The position numbers and the translations under genes are program-made. Positions 28,316-37,930 of a stretch of DNA of 64,000 bases are shown here, piece after piece. The stretch is taken from positions 73,362-137,361 of the forward strand of contig JAMLJH010000001.1 of assembly GCA_023953615.1 (NCBI GenBank). Reading direction: 5' to 3'. The notes under the pieces are model-generated. The model had not been told where the DNA came from and did no database searches. It worked only from the letters and a program-made list of their open reading frames with translations. This DNA comes from Verrucomicrobiia bacterium (GTDB taxonomy: Bacteria > Verrucomicrobiota > Verrucomicrobiia > Limisphaerales > JADLHS01). Each line of letters begins with the position of its first letter. Position 1 is the stretch's first letter.

Positions 28316-28383
28316 GTTTTTGCCGTGCTGTTGCCCCCTTATTGGGGGCTGGCAAACCGGGCGGTTTGTGCCAGCATAAGTGG

Positions 28384-31300
28384 ATGTTACTTCGGAGTTG
28401 TTTCCAGGCGGTCGGGTTGCTGCTGTTGCTGACCGTGATTCCCGCTCAAGCCCAAGTGCGTATTTCCGAATTCATGGCCTCGAATACGAGCACGCTGGCG
28501 GACGAAGACGGCTCATTTGAAGACTGGATTGAAATCCAAAACATCTCACCAACGCCGGTCAACCTGCTGAACTGGTCGCTCACCGACAACGCCGGAAATC
28601 TCACAAAATGGAAGTTTCCCGCGACGAATCTGCCCCCCGGACAATTTCTGGTGGTGTTTGCCTCGGATAAAAACCGCCGGACGCCGGGCGTGCCGCTGCA
28701 TACCAATTTCAAATTGAGCGCGGGCGGAGAATATCTCGGTCTGATCGCGCCAAACGGCAGCACCGTCGTCAGTCAATTCGCCCCGCAATTCCCCGGACAA
28801 CTGCCGGATGTGTCTTACGGAGTCGCCTCGGTCGCCAACAACGTGACGTTGGTGGCAACGGGAGCAACGGCTCACGTGTTGATTCCTTCGCCCGCAAATG
28901 GCGGCGATAACCTGGGCTACACCTGGACGGGGGCCGCGGCGAATGAACCGTTCTCGACCAGCGGTTGGACCTCGGGCGCCACGGGCGTGGGCTTTGGGGT
29001 GGCGGAGGTCGGCCTGAACGTGCAAGGCGCGATGTTGAATCAAAACGCCTCGGCGTTCCTGCGCCTGCCCTTTGTGCTCACGGACCCAACCAATTTTTCC
29101 CAGCTCACCTTGCGCTTGAAATACAACGACGGTTTTATTGCCTGGATCAACGGCGTCGAAGTGGCCCGCGCAAATGCGCCCGAGGAAGACTTAAGCTGGG
29201 ACTCCACCGCCACTCAACCTCACAACGCGACGCTCTGGGAGACGATGGCGTTCGGATTGAGCACCAACCTGTTCCGGGTCGGCGCGAACCTCCTGGCAAT
29301 TCAGGGCTTGAATCTTTCCGACGCCGACGACTCCTTTTTAATCAACCCCGAATTGATCGCCACCACGCTGGCCAACGACAGTCCCGGCGGAGTTTATTTT
29401 ACCCAACCCACGCCAGGAGCGGAAAACATCGGTGGAAGCTCGCTGCCCGGACCGGGCATTACCGAGGCCACGCACACGCCCCTGACTCCGTTGGCCAACG
29501 AAGCGGTGGTGGTGACCGCCAGAATCTTTCCCACGATCAATCCCGTTGCCGGCGTCACGCTTTTTTACCGGGTCATGTTCGGATCGGAAACCAGCACCGC
29601 GATGTATGACGACGGCGCGCACGGGGATGGCGCCGCTGGTGATGGAATTTACGGCGCCACGATTCCCGCCGGCGTGGCCGGTACGGGTGAAATGATCCGC
29701 TATTACATCAAGGCGCAAGATAACACCGGACGCAACTCCCGCCTGCCGGTGTTTAGTGATCCGGCGGAAACAGCCGAGTATTTGGGGACGGTGATAAATC
29801 CGAACTACGTGAACAGCACGTTGCCCGTGATCCATTTGTTTGCGCCGCCCAGCGTGTTGCAACCGGGCCCCAGCACCTCGCAAATCGGCGCGGATTCCGA
29901 AGGCGGTGGCCGGGTGGCGTTGTTCTACGACGGCGAATTTTATGACAACGTCCTGATGTCTTTGCGGGGCAACTCGACGGCGGGTTACAACAAAAAATCG
30001 CACCGGCTGGACTTCAATCGCGAGCACCCGTTCCGGCACAATGAATCCACCACTCGCATCCGCAAGACTTCGTTCGTGGCGGATTATCCGGACCCGACCT
30101 ATCTGCGGCAGGGACTAAGCTTCTGGCTGTGCAATGAGATCGGCGTGGTCAGCCCGTTTTATGCGCCATACCGGCTGCAACTCAACGGCCAGTTCTATCA
30201 GTTGGCGAATCATAGCGATGTCCAGTCCGACGAACATTTGAAGCGATTGGGTTACGATCCCAACGGGGCGTTGTACAAGGCGGCGGGGACCATTCAACCC
30301 AACGGCTACAGCACCGGTGGCTTTGAGAAGAAAACACGGCGTTGGGAAGGCAACTCGGATTACACCAGTTTCGCAAACGCCATCTCCGAATCGCTGTCCA
30401 CCGGACAACGATTCACCAACCTCCTGGACCGTCTCGATCTACCTGAAGTGATCAGCTACATGGTCGCCGCGCGATTTGCTCATGAAAACGACGACGTCTG
30501 GGCCAACATGAGCATTTATCACGACAACGACGGCGATGGTTTGTGGCGCATTGTTCCGTTCGACATGAATCTATCCTGGGGGGCGGCCTTCATGGATTCG
30601 GGCGATTACAGCGGCATCCAGGTGACGAACGATAACATCAAAAGTTTTCCGCTCTACGGTTCATCACAAGCCATTCCCGCCAGCGGCGGCAACGCTTGGA
30701 ATCGCCTCTACGACGTCATCTTCACCGTGCCCCAAACGCGGGAAATGTTTTTGCGACGAATGCGAACGGTGCTCGATGCTTATGTGTTGCCTCCGGGCAA
30801 CATCGCCGCCGACTCGCCCATCTACCAAAAAGTGATCCAATGGCGCGATCGCATTGCGACGGAAGCGTCACTGGATCGCAGTTGGTGGGGTTGGCCCGGC
30901 AAAGGTGGCCAGGGCAACTTTGATCCCGGCATCAACTTGAATGACGGCGTGAACAGTCTGTTGACGGATTTTCTCGCCAAACGGCGGCTGCACTTTTACG
31001 GCAAACATTCGGTCACCAACACCGCGTTGCCCCTGGGTATCAGCAAAACCCAAAATGCCGGCATCCCCCTCGCCCAGCCCGCAAACGCCACGCTCAGCAT
31101 CGTCGGTTGGGATTACAATCCGGCTTCCGGCAATCAAGATGAAGAGTATTTGCAGCTCCGCAACGACAACGCGTATGCGGTGGATATTTCCGACTGGATT
31201 TTGTCGGGCGGCATCCGCTTTCAATTTGCCAAAGGCACGGTGGTACCGGCGAACAACTCGATCTATGTCTCTCCCAACGTCAAAGCGTTTCGCAATCGCC

Positions 31301-34300
31301 CCGCCAATCCGAGCGGCGGCCAGGGGCGCTTTGTCGTCGGCCCTTATCAAGGCCGCCTCAATGCCTGGGGCGAAAGTTTGACGTTGACCAACTCCGCTGG
31401 ACAATTGGTCGCCAGCAACAGCTTTGCGGGTAATCCCTCCCTCGCGCAGCGTTTTCTGCGGATAACGGAAATCATGTATAACCCGATACCCGCGCCCCTG
31501 CTCACCAACGACCCCCAACAGTTTGAATATCTGGAATTACAAAATACGTCCGCCGACACCACCTTGAATCTGAACGGCGTGCGCTTCACTCGCGGTATTA
31601 CTTTCAATTTTACGGGCAGCAGCGTAACCAGTCTGCTCCCCGGCCAGACGGTGTTGGTGGTGCGTAACCCCGCCATGTTTGCGGCGCGCTACGGCAGCGG
31701 TTTCAGCATCGCCGGTCAGTTCGACGGCGCCTTGGACAACGCCGGAGAGACCTTGCGATTGGAAGACGCCAGTGGCGAAAAGATTTTGGAGTTCGCCTAT
31801 AATGACTCGTGGTATCCGCTTACCGACGGACTGGGTTTTTCGCTGGTCATTGTGAACGCGCAGGCGGATTGGAAGACCTGGGGCGACAAAATCAGTTGGC
31901 GGGCCAGTAGCGCTTTTAACGGGTCACCGGGACTTGGCGTTGATCCGACCCCGGCAGTCGCAGCCCCGATCCTCGTCAACGAAGTGCTGACTCATACCGA
32001 CCCGCCCTTGCTGGATTCAGTGGAGTTGTTCAATCCCACCAGCACCAACGTTGATGTCGGCGGTTGGTTTCTCACCGATAGCTTTCTGACGCCGACCAAA
32101 TATCGCATTCCTGACGGCACGCAAATCCCGGCGGGCGGTTATCTGGTGTTCAATGAAAATCAATTCGCGGTCGGAGCAACGGCGTTCCGGTTCAGCGAAC
32201 TTGGTGAATCCGTCTATCTTTTCTCAGGCGACGCAAACACAAATCTGACCGGGTATTATCAGGGTTACGATTTTCCGGCCGCGCCCAATGGCGTCAGTTT
32301 CGGACGTTACACCAACAGCCAGGGCGTCGTGCAGTTCGTCTTACAAAGCCAGCGTACGCTCGGTGCGGCCAATGCCTATCCGCAAGTTGGGCCGGTCGTT
32401 ATTTCTGAAATCATGTATCACCCGCCGGGAGCCGGCGACGATGAAGCGAGCGAATTTCTCGAACTGCAAAACCTCACGAGCACCAACGTGCCGCTCTACG
32501 ATCCGGCGTTCTCGACCAATACCTGGCAGGTGCGTAACGCGGTGGAATTCGTTTTTCCCGGCAACCAAACGCTCGCCGCTGGACAACGGTTGCTTCTCGT
32601 CGGTTTTGATCCCGCCGATTCCGCGCAACTGGCGGCGTTCCGCGCTCAGTACGGCGTCTCCAACACCGTACCCGTTTACGGACCGTGGAGCGGCAAACTG
32701 AGCAACGCGGGTGAAACGATTGAACTGCTCACGCCCGGAACGCCCGATGTCGGCGACTACGTTCCCTACTACCTTGTGGATCACGTTTCCTATCGTGACA
32801 CCGCCCCGTGGCCAATGGAAGCCGATGGCCTGGGTAATTCATTGCAACGGGTGGACAACTTCGGATTCGGCAACGACCCGACCAACTGGTTCGCCGCCGG
32901 AGTGACGGCCGGACGCGCAACCCTTCCGAATCAACCGCCCGTGGCCACCATCACCGCGCCGGTCAGCGGCGCGGTGGTCGGCGTGAGCAATCTCCTCGTC
33001 ACGGTGCAAGCCAGCGATCCGGATGGCAGCGTTGCCAGCGTGGAACTGTTGGTGAATGGCACGGTTATCGGTCAGCGCCCGGGCGCGCCCTTCGAGTTCA
33101 ACTGGACCAACCTCGCCTCCGGCAATTATACCCTGCAAGCGCGGGTCACGGATGATTTGGGCGCAATCCGTCTTTCCCCCGCTGTCGAACTCAATCTCTC
33201 GGGCCTGCCGCCGTCCGTGGCGTTCACGTCGCCCGCGAATGGAGCGATTGTCCTGTCTGGCGCCACCGTGAATTTAGCGGCCACCGCGCAAAGCGGTAGC
33301 GGTGCGGCAACGTCGGTCAGTTATTTTCTGGATGGTGAATTGCTGGCAACCGTCGGCGCTCCCTTTAGTTATACCTGGACCGCCAATCCCGCCGGTGCGC
33401 ACACGCTGACCGCCGTGGCCCAGGACGGTGACGGCGAAACCAGCGTTCCGGCAAGCCGCTCCATTTTTGTCCAAGCGGTCGCGGCGAACCCCATTTTGAT
33501 CCCTGCCAACTCGACCTGGCGTTATCTCGACAACGGCACGGATCAGGGAACGGCGTGGATTCAGCCGGCTTTCAATGACGCGACCTGGTCCAGCGGTGAC
33601 GGCAAATTTGGATTTAACAGCTCCGGCAATGGCGGCTTCGGAACCATTCTCGGTTACGGCGGGAACGCCAACAATCGCTACGTCACCTATTATTTCCGCC
33701 GGCAATTTGTCGTGCCCACTCTCGCGGGAATGACGGACCTGTTGCTGGAAGTGCAACGCGATGATGGCGTGGCGGTGTATTTGAATGGAAATAATTTGTA
33801 TCGAAACAACCTGCCGTCCGGCGCCCTCAGTTACACGCTCCTGGCAACCAACGCCAGCGATAACGGCAATTCCTGGCAGACCGCCACGCTGCCGTTGACC
33901 GGATTGGTGGTGGGCACCAACACCCTCGCGGTGGAACTGCACCAATCCAGTGTTCGGAGCAGCGATCTCGTCTTTGATCTTCGATTGCGACTGGAAGGTT
34001 ACAGTCTCGGCCCGGCCATTATCAGCCAGCCCACCAGCGTCACCATCGCTCCCGGCGATACCGCCAGCTTCAACCTGTTTGCCACCGGAAGCGCGCCGCT
34101 GACTTATCGCTGGTATTTCAACGACACGTTGCAGAGCAGCACCAGCAACACGCTATCCGTGGTCAACGCGCAACCCGAAGACGTGGGTGAGTATTTCGCC
34201 GTGGTTTCGAATGCGATCGGTACAGCGACCAGCCGGGTGGCGAGCTTGAGCCTCACGATTCTGGACAGTGACGGCGATGGAATGCCGGACGCGTGGGAGT

Positions 34301-34638
34301 TGGCCAACGGCACCGATCCTCATCTCAACGACGCGGATGCGGACCCGGATGGGGACGGCCTCACCAACCTGCAGGAATACTGGGCGGGCACCAGTCCGAC
34401 AAATGCCGCCAGCGCGTTGCGCTTCGAAAACATGGCCGTGGAGGGCCCGAACCTGCGCTTCTCTTTCCAGGCCATGTCCAATCGCAGTTATTCCATTCAG
34501 GCCGTCCCCGCTTTGGGCGCGAATTGGCAAAAGTGGCAGGATATTGGCGGCGGCCTCAGCAATCGCACCCTTTGGTTTACCAACCCCATCGCGAATACAA
34601 ATCGGTTTTACCGCCTGGTCACACCGGCTCAGCCCTGA
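28384..34638 (+). CDS. Giant secreted CotH-kinase/lamin-tail-domain protein
   Basis: A 2084-aa exported protein. The signal peptide (residues 1-24, ending AQA) fixes the ATG at 28384. Domains in order are: lamin-tail domain (LTD, about 23-150); a beta-sandwich with YNDGFIAWINGVEVA (about 180-310); a CotH kinase-like domain (about 480-870; DVWANMSIYHDNDGDGLWRIVPFDMNLSWG, and LRGNSTAGYNKKSHRLDF); four further LTDs (starting near 903, 1025, 1194 and 1335); and two Ig-like bacterial domains (1516-1690). A second YLNGNNLYRNNLP beta-sandwich (1700-1870), an Ig domain (1878-1960), thrombospondin type-3-like Ca-binding repeats (DSDGDGMPDAWE, about 1961-2010) and a C-terminal FYRLV-ending domain follow. 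Bacillus CotH phosphorylates spore coat proteins, but kinase activity here is only inferred. It is probably a surface or matrix protein. Confidence 0.9.
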   Translation: MLLRSCFQAVGLLLLLTVIPAQAQVRISEFMASNTSTLADEDGSFEDWIEIQNISPTPVNLLNWSLTDNAGNLTKWKFPATNLPPGQFLVVFASDKNRRTPGVPLHTNFKLSAGGEYLGLIAPNGSTVVSQFAPQFPGQLPDVSYGVASVANNVTLVATGATAHVLIPSPANGGDNLGYTWTGAAANEPFSTSGWTSGATGVGFGVAEVGLNVQGAMLNQNASAFLRLPFVLTDPTNFSQLTLRLKYNDGFIAWINGVEVARANAPEEDLSWDSTATQPHNATLWETMAFGLSTNLFRVGANLLAIQGLNLSDADDSFLINPELIATTLANDSPGGVYFTQPTPGAENIGGSSLPGPGITEATHTPLTPLANEAVVVTARIFPTINPVAGVTLFYRVMFGSETSTAMYDDGAHGDGAAGDGIYGATIPAGVAGTGEMIRYYIKAQDNTGRNSRLPVFSDPAETAEYLGTVINPNYVNSTLPVIHLFAPPSVLQPGPSTSQIGADSEGGGRVALFYDGEFYDNVLMSLRGNSTAGYNKKSHRLDFNREHPFRHNESTTRIRKTSFVADYPDPTYLRQGLSFWLCNEIGVVSPFYAPYRLQLNGQFYQLANHSDVQSDEHLKRLGYDPNGALYKAAGTIQPNGYSTGGFEKKTRRWEGNSDYTSFANAISESLSTGQRFTNLLDRLDLPEVISYMVAARFAHENDDVWANMSIYHDNDGDGLWRIVPFDMNLSWGAAFMDSGDYSGIQVTNDNIKSFPLYGSSQAIPASGGNAWNRLYDVIFTVPQTREMFLRRMRTVLDAYVLPPGNIAADSPIYQKVIQWRDRIATEASLDRSWWGWPGKGGQGNFDPGINLNDGVNSLLTDFLAKRRLHFYGKHSVTNTALPLGISKTQNAGIPLAQPANATLSIVGWDYNPASGNQDEEYLQLRNDNAYAVDISDWILSGGIRFQFAKGTVVPANNSIYVSPNVKAFRNRPANPSGGQGRFVVGPYQGRLNAWGESLTLTNSAGQLVASNSFAGNPSLAQRFLRITEIMYNPIPAPLLTNDPQQFEYLELQNTSADTTLNLNGVRFTRGITFNFTGSSVTSLLPGQTVLVVRNPAMFAARYGSGFSIAGQFDGALDNAGETLRLEDASGEKILEFAYNDSWYPLTDGLGFSLVIVNAQADWKTWGDKISWRASSAFNGSPGLGVDPTPAVAAPILVNEVLTHTDPPLLDSVELFNPTSTNVDVGGWFLTDSFLTPTKYRIPDGTQIPAGGYLVFNENQFAVGATAFRFSELGESVYLFSGDANTNLTGYYQGYDFPAAPNGVSFGRYTNSQGVVQFVLQSQRTLGAANAYPQVGPVVISEIMYHPPGAGDDEASEFLELQNLTSTNVPLYDPAFSTNTWQVRNAVEFVFPGNQTLAAGQRLLLVGFDPADSAQLAAFRAQYGVSNTVPVYGPWSGKLSNAGETIELLTPGTPDVGDYVPYYLVDHVSYRDTAPWPMEADGLGNSLQRVDNFGFGNDPTNWFAAGVTAGRATLPNQPPVATITAPVSGAVVGVSNLLVTVQASDPDGSVASVELLVNGTVIGQRPGAPFEFNWTNLASGNYTLQARVTDDLGAIRLSPAVELNLSGLPPSVAFTSPANGAIVLSGATVNLAATAQSGSGAATSVSYFLDGELLATVGAPFSYTWTANPAGAHTLTAVAQDGDGETSVPASRSIFVQAVAANPILIPANSTWRYLDNGTDQGTAWIQPAFNDATWSSGDGKFGFNSSGNGGFGTILGYGGNANNRYVTYYFRRQFVVPTLAGMTDLLLEVQRDDGVAVYLNGNNLYRNNLPSGALSYTLLATNASDNGNSWQTATLPLTGLVVGTNTLAVELHQSSVRSSDLVFDLRLRLEGYSLGPAIISQPTSVTIAPGDTASFNLFATGSAPLTYRWYFNDTLQSSTSNTLSVVNAQPEDVGEYFAVVSNAIGTATSRVASLSLTILDSDGDGMPDAWELANGTDPHLNDADADPDGDGLTNLQEYWAGTSPTNAASALRFENMAVEGPNLRFSFQAMSNRSYSIQAVPALGANWQKWQDIGGGLSNRTLWFTNPIANTNRFYRLVTPAQP

Positions 34639-34719
34639 GCGGGACAGCAAATATTTTATCCGGATGGGGATGACTAATTTGGCGTGACAACAGGCCAGCG
34701 GATGGGTCTGCTGGTGTGC

Positions 34720-35520
34720 ATGAACCATGTGGAACCCCAGCCTTCCCCGCCCTGCCCTCCGGTCATCACTCCGCTCAATCCTCCCGTCACTCCGCCGCGT
34801 CCGCCGTGGGGATTTTGGGGGACGACCGGGCTCGGCGTCGCGCTCGTGAGCCTCTACATCCTGGCGCAATCCATCATCACGGTTGGATACCTGTTCATCC
34901 AACTTGTCCAGCACCACGGGAAACTTCCGCTCAAACTGAAGGAAGTGGCAATGGATGGTGACCTCGTAGCCATCGCGATCATTCTCGGATTCTCGGTGAC
35001 GGTTTTCTTCACGATCTGGTTCATCAAGTTGCGGCAAGGACCAGCCTTGGCCGATTATCTGGGGTTGCGCTGGCCATCCTGGCGCGCGCTACTCTTGTGG
35101 AGTCTGGGTCTGGCCGCCGTTTTGATCGCAAGCGAAGGATTGACCTGGTTGCTTGATCGCTCGTCGGTGCCGGAGATCATGCTGGATATTTATCGCTCGG
35201 CCCAGCTCAAACCGTTGCTCTGGTTCAGCATCGTGCTGTTCGGACCGGTGGCGGAGGAAGTCATCTTTCGCGGTTTTCTGTTTCGCGGCTGGCAGCAATC
35301 ACGCCTGGGCAACTGGGGCACGATTCTGCTGACGGCTTTGCTGTGGGCCGGCATCCATCTGCAATATGACGCTTACGGTATCGCCATGATTTTTGCCTAC
35401 GGCATTTTTTTGGGTTGGGTGCGCTCGCGCACCGGCTCGATGCTGTTGTGCGTGGTGTTGCACAGCGCCTTGAATCTGATCGCCACCATTCAGGTGGAAT
35501 TATATCTCGCCACCGCCTGA
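34720..35520 (+). CDS. CPBP family intramembrane metalloprotease
   Basis: A membrane protein of the CPBP (CAAX protease/bacteriocin-processing, Abi) family. After a proline-rich cytoplasmic N-terminus, about seven or eight hydrophobic segments follow. The catalytic motifs are EEVIFRGFLFRGW (EExxxR), then HLQYD in the next helix, and HSALN near the C-terminus. All expected Glu, Arg and His are present. The substrate is unknown; members process prenylated proteins or signalling peptides or act in self-immunity. In-frame starts at 34684 (GTG) and 34702 also exist; the ATG at 34720 gives 266 aa. It lies just after the CotH gene. Confidence 0.85.
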   Translation: MNHVEPQPSPPCPPVITPLNPPVTPPRPPWGFWGTTGLGVALVSLYILAQSIITVGYLFIQLVQHHGKLPLKLKEVAMDGDLVAIAIILGFSVTVFFTIWFIKLRQGPALADYLGLRWPSWRALLLWSLGLAAVLIASEGLTWLLDRSSVPEIMLDIYRSAQLKPLLWFSIVLFGPVAEEVIFRGFLFRGWQQSRLGNWGTILLTALLWAGIHLQYDAYGIAMIFAYGIFLGWVRSRTGSMLLCVVLHSALNLIATIQVELYLATA

Positions 35521-35567
35521 GTCCGGCGGAAAATTTCCCGAACCGGTGCGCGCTTGATATAGCGGCG

Positions 35568-35637
35568 TTGTGGCGTCGCTCTATGAGCGCCGCCATCTGG
35601 TGATGAAGTTAGCGACGGGCATAGACCGCCGCTACAA
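35568..35637. repeat. 70-bp palindromic repeat, copy C
   Basis: The reverse complement of this segment aligns without gaps to 19829-19898 (about 57 of 70 positions), sharing the TTGTAGCGGC end, the CTCATAGAGC hairpin centre and the CCGATGGC-like interior. It lies between the CPBP and efflux genes. Confidence 0.85.
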
Positions 35638-35779
35638 CCAAGGGGCGGAGGCAAATTCCAGTCTTGACCGGTCCGGGCCGAAATGTTTTGGTGCCGCCGC
35701 CGTGGGAGAGAATTTTCCTGACCTCAGAAATCCACCTTGTCGGTTACATTGAGCAGGTTCGGCCGACCCCGGTTTCCGT

Positions 35780-37000
35780 GTGAAAAATCGCATTTTGATC
35801 ATCGCCATCCTGGGTGGACTTTCGACCATCAGTCCCTTCGCCATTGACATGTACCTGCCGGCGTTCCCGGAAATCGCCGCCGCCCTGCACACCACGCCGG
35901 CCAAAGTGGCCTTGTCTCTCTCCAGTTATTTTGCGGGCATTGCCGCCGGACAACTCGCCTATGGACCGCTGCTCGACCGCTGGGGACGCAAGTTGCCGTT
36001 GTATGCCGGTTTGCTTCTGTTCATTCTGGCTTCCCTCGCTTGTTTGTTCGCGCAACGGGTTGAAACGCTGGTCGGACTCCGCTTCCTCCAGGCGCTGGGC
36101 GGTTGCGCCGCCCAAGTGGCGGCGATGGCGCTGGTCCGCGACCTCTTTCCCATCCACGAAACGGCCAAGGTGATTTCCATGCTGGTGCTCGTCATCAGCG
36201 TCTCGCCCCTGCTCGCGCCCAGCATTGGCGTCATGGTCGCCACCCATCTCGGCTGGCAATGGCTGTTCATCGTGCTCGCCGCCTTCGTCGTAATCATGAT
36301 GGTTCTGACGCACCGGCTCCTGCCTTCCGGGCGCGCGCCGGATGATCGCATCTCGCTGCGTCCGCTCGCCATCCTGCGCAATTACGGCGGCGTTTTGCGC
36401 GAACCGCAATTTTTAACCTTCGCTCTTTCCGGCGCCTTCGCGTTCTCGGGTCTGCTCGTCTATGTGGCCAGTTCGCCGCTCATCTTCCTCGAAGTTTTTC
36501 AGGTGACGCAAAAGCAATTCGGACTGATCTTTGCCGGTCTGTCCCTCGGCTTCATTGGCAGCAACCAGGCCAACGTGCTGTTGTTGCGGAAATTTTCCAG
36601 CGAACAAATCTTGCGCGGCGCGCTGCTGGTGGAATGCCTGGCCACGTTGCTGTTGTTGATTGGCACGGCCGCCAACTGGTTTGGTCTGACCGCCACTTTG
36701 ATTCTGCTTTTCATCGCCTTGGCCAGTTTGGGCCCCGCCTATCCCAACGCGGCGGCGCTGGCGCTGGTGCCTTTCGAGCGCAACATTGGCAGCGCTTCCG
36801 CGATGTTGGGATTTTTGCAGATTGGCGTGGCCGGACTGGCCTCGGCCAGCCTGGGCATCTTCGATTCCCCCACCATGCTGCCGGTCGCGGCCATTTTCAC
36901 GGCGACCGCGTGGATTGGGTTGATCATTCTGGGGATCGGACGCAAGCGCCTGGTCCAACTGCGTTACGCCACCCCGGAACGTCCCGTTGAAAGCCACTGA
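35780..37000 (+). CDS. Bcr/CflA-type multidrug efflux MFS transporter
   Basis: A 406-aa transporter of the major facilitator superfamily with 12 predicted membrane helices. It belongs to the DHA1 drug/proton antiporter branch. The N-terminal helix signature LSTISPFAIDMYLPAFPEIA is very typical of Bcr/CflA proteins (bicyclomycin and chloramphenicol export). GPLLDRWGRKLPL is the loop 2-3 MFS motif, and RFLQALGGCAAQVAAMALVRDLF follows in helix 4. Substrate cannot be told. The start is a GTG at 35780. Confidence 0.92.
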   Translation: MKNRILIIAILGGLSTISPFAIDMYLPAFPEIAAALHTTPAKVALSLSSYFAGIAAGQLAYGPLLDRWGRKLPLYAGLLLFILASLACLFAQRVETLVGLRFLQALGGCAAQVAAMALVRDLFPIHETAKVISMLVLVISVSPLLAPSIGVMVATHLGWQWLFIVLAAFVVIMMVLTHRLLPSGRAPDDRISLRPLAILRNYGGVLREPQFLTFALSGAFAFSGLLVYVASSPLIFLEVFQVTQKQFGLIFAGLSLGFIGSNQANVLLLRKFSSEQILRGALLVECLATLLLLIGTAANWFGLTATLILLFIALASLGPAYPNAAALALVPFERNIGSASAMLGFLQIGVAGLASASLGIFDSPTMLPVAAIFTATAWIGLIILGIGRKRLVQLRYATPERPVESH

Positions 37001-37054
37001 AACAACCTCCGTCCACGTCGCGGATTGAAAGCCTTCAGCGCGAAGTCAGAGTTC

Positions 37055-37077
37055 TGGGCGGGGCTTCGCGCCGCCCA
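37055..37077. terminator. Possible bidirectional hairpin between convergent genes
   Basis: TGGGCGG at 37055-37061 pairs with CCGCCCA at 37071-37077 around a 9-nt loop, between the convergent efflux and small membrane-protein genes. There is no clear T tract, so terminator function is a guess. Confidence 0.35.
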
Positions 37078-37097
37078 AGTCTCTCATAACACCTAGC

Positions 37098-37388
37098 TCA
37101 ATTTAAGGGGAGCTTTCCAACGTTATGTGCAAAGACGCGACGAAAAAGTCTGACGGAATACCCGATGCTCGCGCCGAAAAGCCTCGCGGTCTGGCCGAAG
37201 GCCCAAACGAACAAGTCAACTATGGACTGCATCATGAGAACAAAGCACACCGCAAATGAAATGATGAACGCCCACGCCCGAAGCAAGTCGGAGATGCCGG
37301 TCACCCCAAGATAACCGAGGGTGAGAACCAATAAGCTGATGACGCCAGCGCGAAGCTGTATCCCGGTAGATATGCTCTCTCTGTTCAT
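37098..37388 (-). CDS. Small two-helix membrane protein
   Basis: A 96-aa protein of unknown family with two strongly hydrophobic helices (about residues 15-36 and 39-63) and a basic C-terminal tail. Its start codon lies 6 bp from a 112-bp repeat (37394-37505) that also precedes the next small membrane-protein gene. No function can be proposed from sequence. Confidence 0.6.
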   Translation of the reverse strand: MNRESISTGIQLRAGVISLLVLTLGYLGVTGISDLLRAWAFIISFAVCFVLMMQSIVDLFVWAFGQTARLFGASIGYSVRLFRRVFAHNVGKLPLN

Positions 37389-37393
37389 GGGGC

Positions 37394-37505
37394 GACAGTA
37401 TTTTGCCCCTTGTTTCGGGTCAAGGAGTGTTTCAGCCTCACGCCGGGCAACTTGGACTGCGCCGGCAGAGCGCAGCGGCGACGGCGCCTTCGGACGGACG
37501 AGTGG
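37394..37505. repeat. 112-bp direct repeat, copy 1
   Basis: It differs from 37931-38042 at only about 4 of 112 positions. The right half is GC-rich and partly palindromic (GCGCCGGC ... GACGGCGCC). Relative to the minus-strand genes it lies directly upstream of the 96-aa gene and downstream of the 116-aa gene. Confidence 0.9.
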
Positions 37506-37514
37506 AGTTCATCG

Positions 37515-37865
37515 TCATTCTGGCAAAGGTGGAACTAAAAAGAAAATACCCGCAGCAATCATGCACAGACCGGCGATCAACTTCCAAGCAAAGCGTGGAC
37601 CCGAGATGGCGCGGACTAACGCGGCAACACCGATGGCGATGCCCAGAATAGCTGGCTCTATCAGATTCGCGAGGCTCTTTCGGCCCGTGGATAGGTCGGA
37701 GAACATCAGGCCCGTCCATACCAAAAATGGTAAAACGAACGCCAGCAACTCCCAAGTGTTCCAGTGAGCTTTGCGCCGCGTTAAGAAGACAACCGGAGCG
37801 GTAAGTACTGCGCCAACAATAGTCTGTAAGCTCCAAGCGAATCCAATAATGATGACTGATTCCAT
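37515..37865 (-). CDS. Small four-helix membrane protein
   Basis: A 116-aa protein of unknown family with four hydrophobic segments (about residues 3-27, 40-57, 68-87 and 92-112) and few charged residues. It lies between the two copies of the 112-bp repeat, as in a cassette. Upstream of its start, between 37866 and 37930, a 12-codon minus-strand frame begins with an ATG at the position matching the start of the 96-aa gene, a remnant of the duplicated 5' region. Confidence 0.6.
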   Translation of the reverse strand: MESVIIIGFAWSLQTIVGAVLTAPVVFLTRRKAHWNTWELLAFVLPFLVWTGLMFSDLSTGRKSLANLIEPAILGIAIGVAALVRAISGPRFAWKLIAGLCMIAAGIFFLVPPLPE

Positions 37866-37930
37866 ACGTGTGCCACCGCTGAACCTTTAAGGAGATTGCG
37901 TTTTGCAATCTCTCTCTGTGCTCATAGGGT

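Larger units (their letters stand above)
27796..28383. other. Palindrome-rich non-coding island
   Basis: 588 bp with no convincing gene. It holds at least four hairpin repeats, listed separately. A long open frame crosses its right part into the CotH gene, but the signal peptide of that gene marks the true start at 28384. Confidence 0.6.

Noticed and set aside
28057..28383. 109-residue upstream extension of the CotH protein
   Set aside because: The frame crosses the palindromic island and precedes a perfect signal peptide; it is chance openness.
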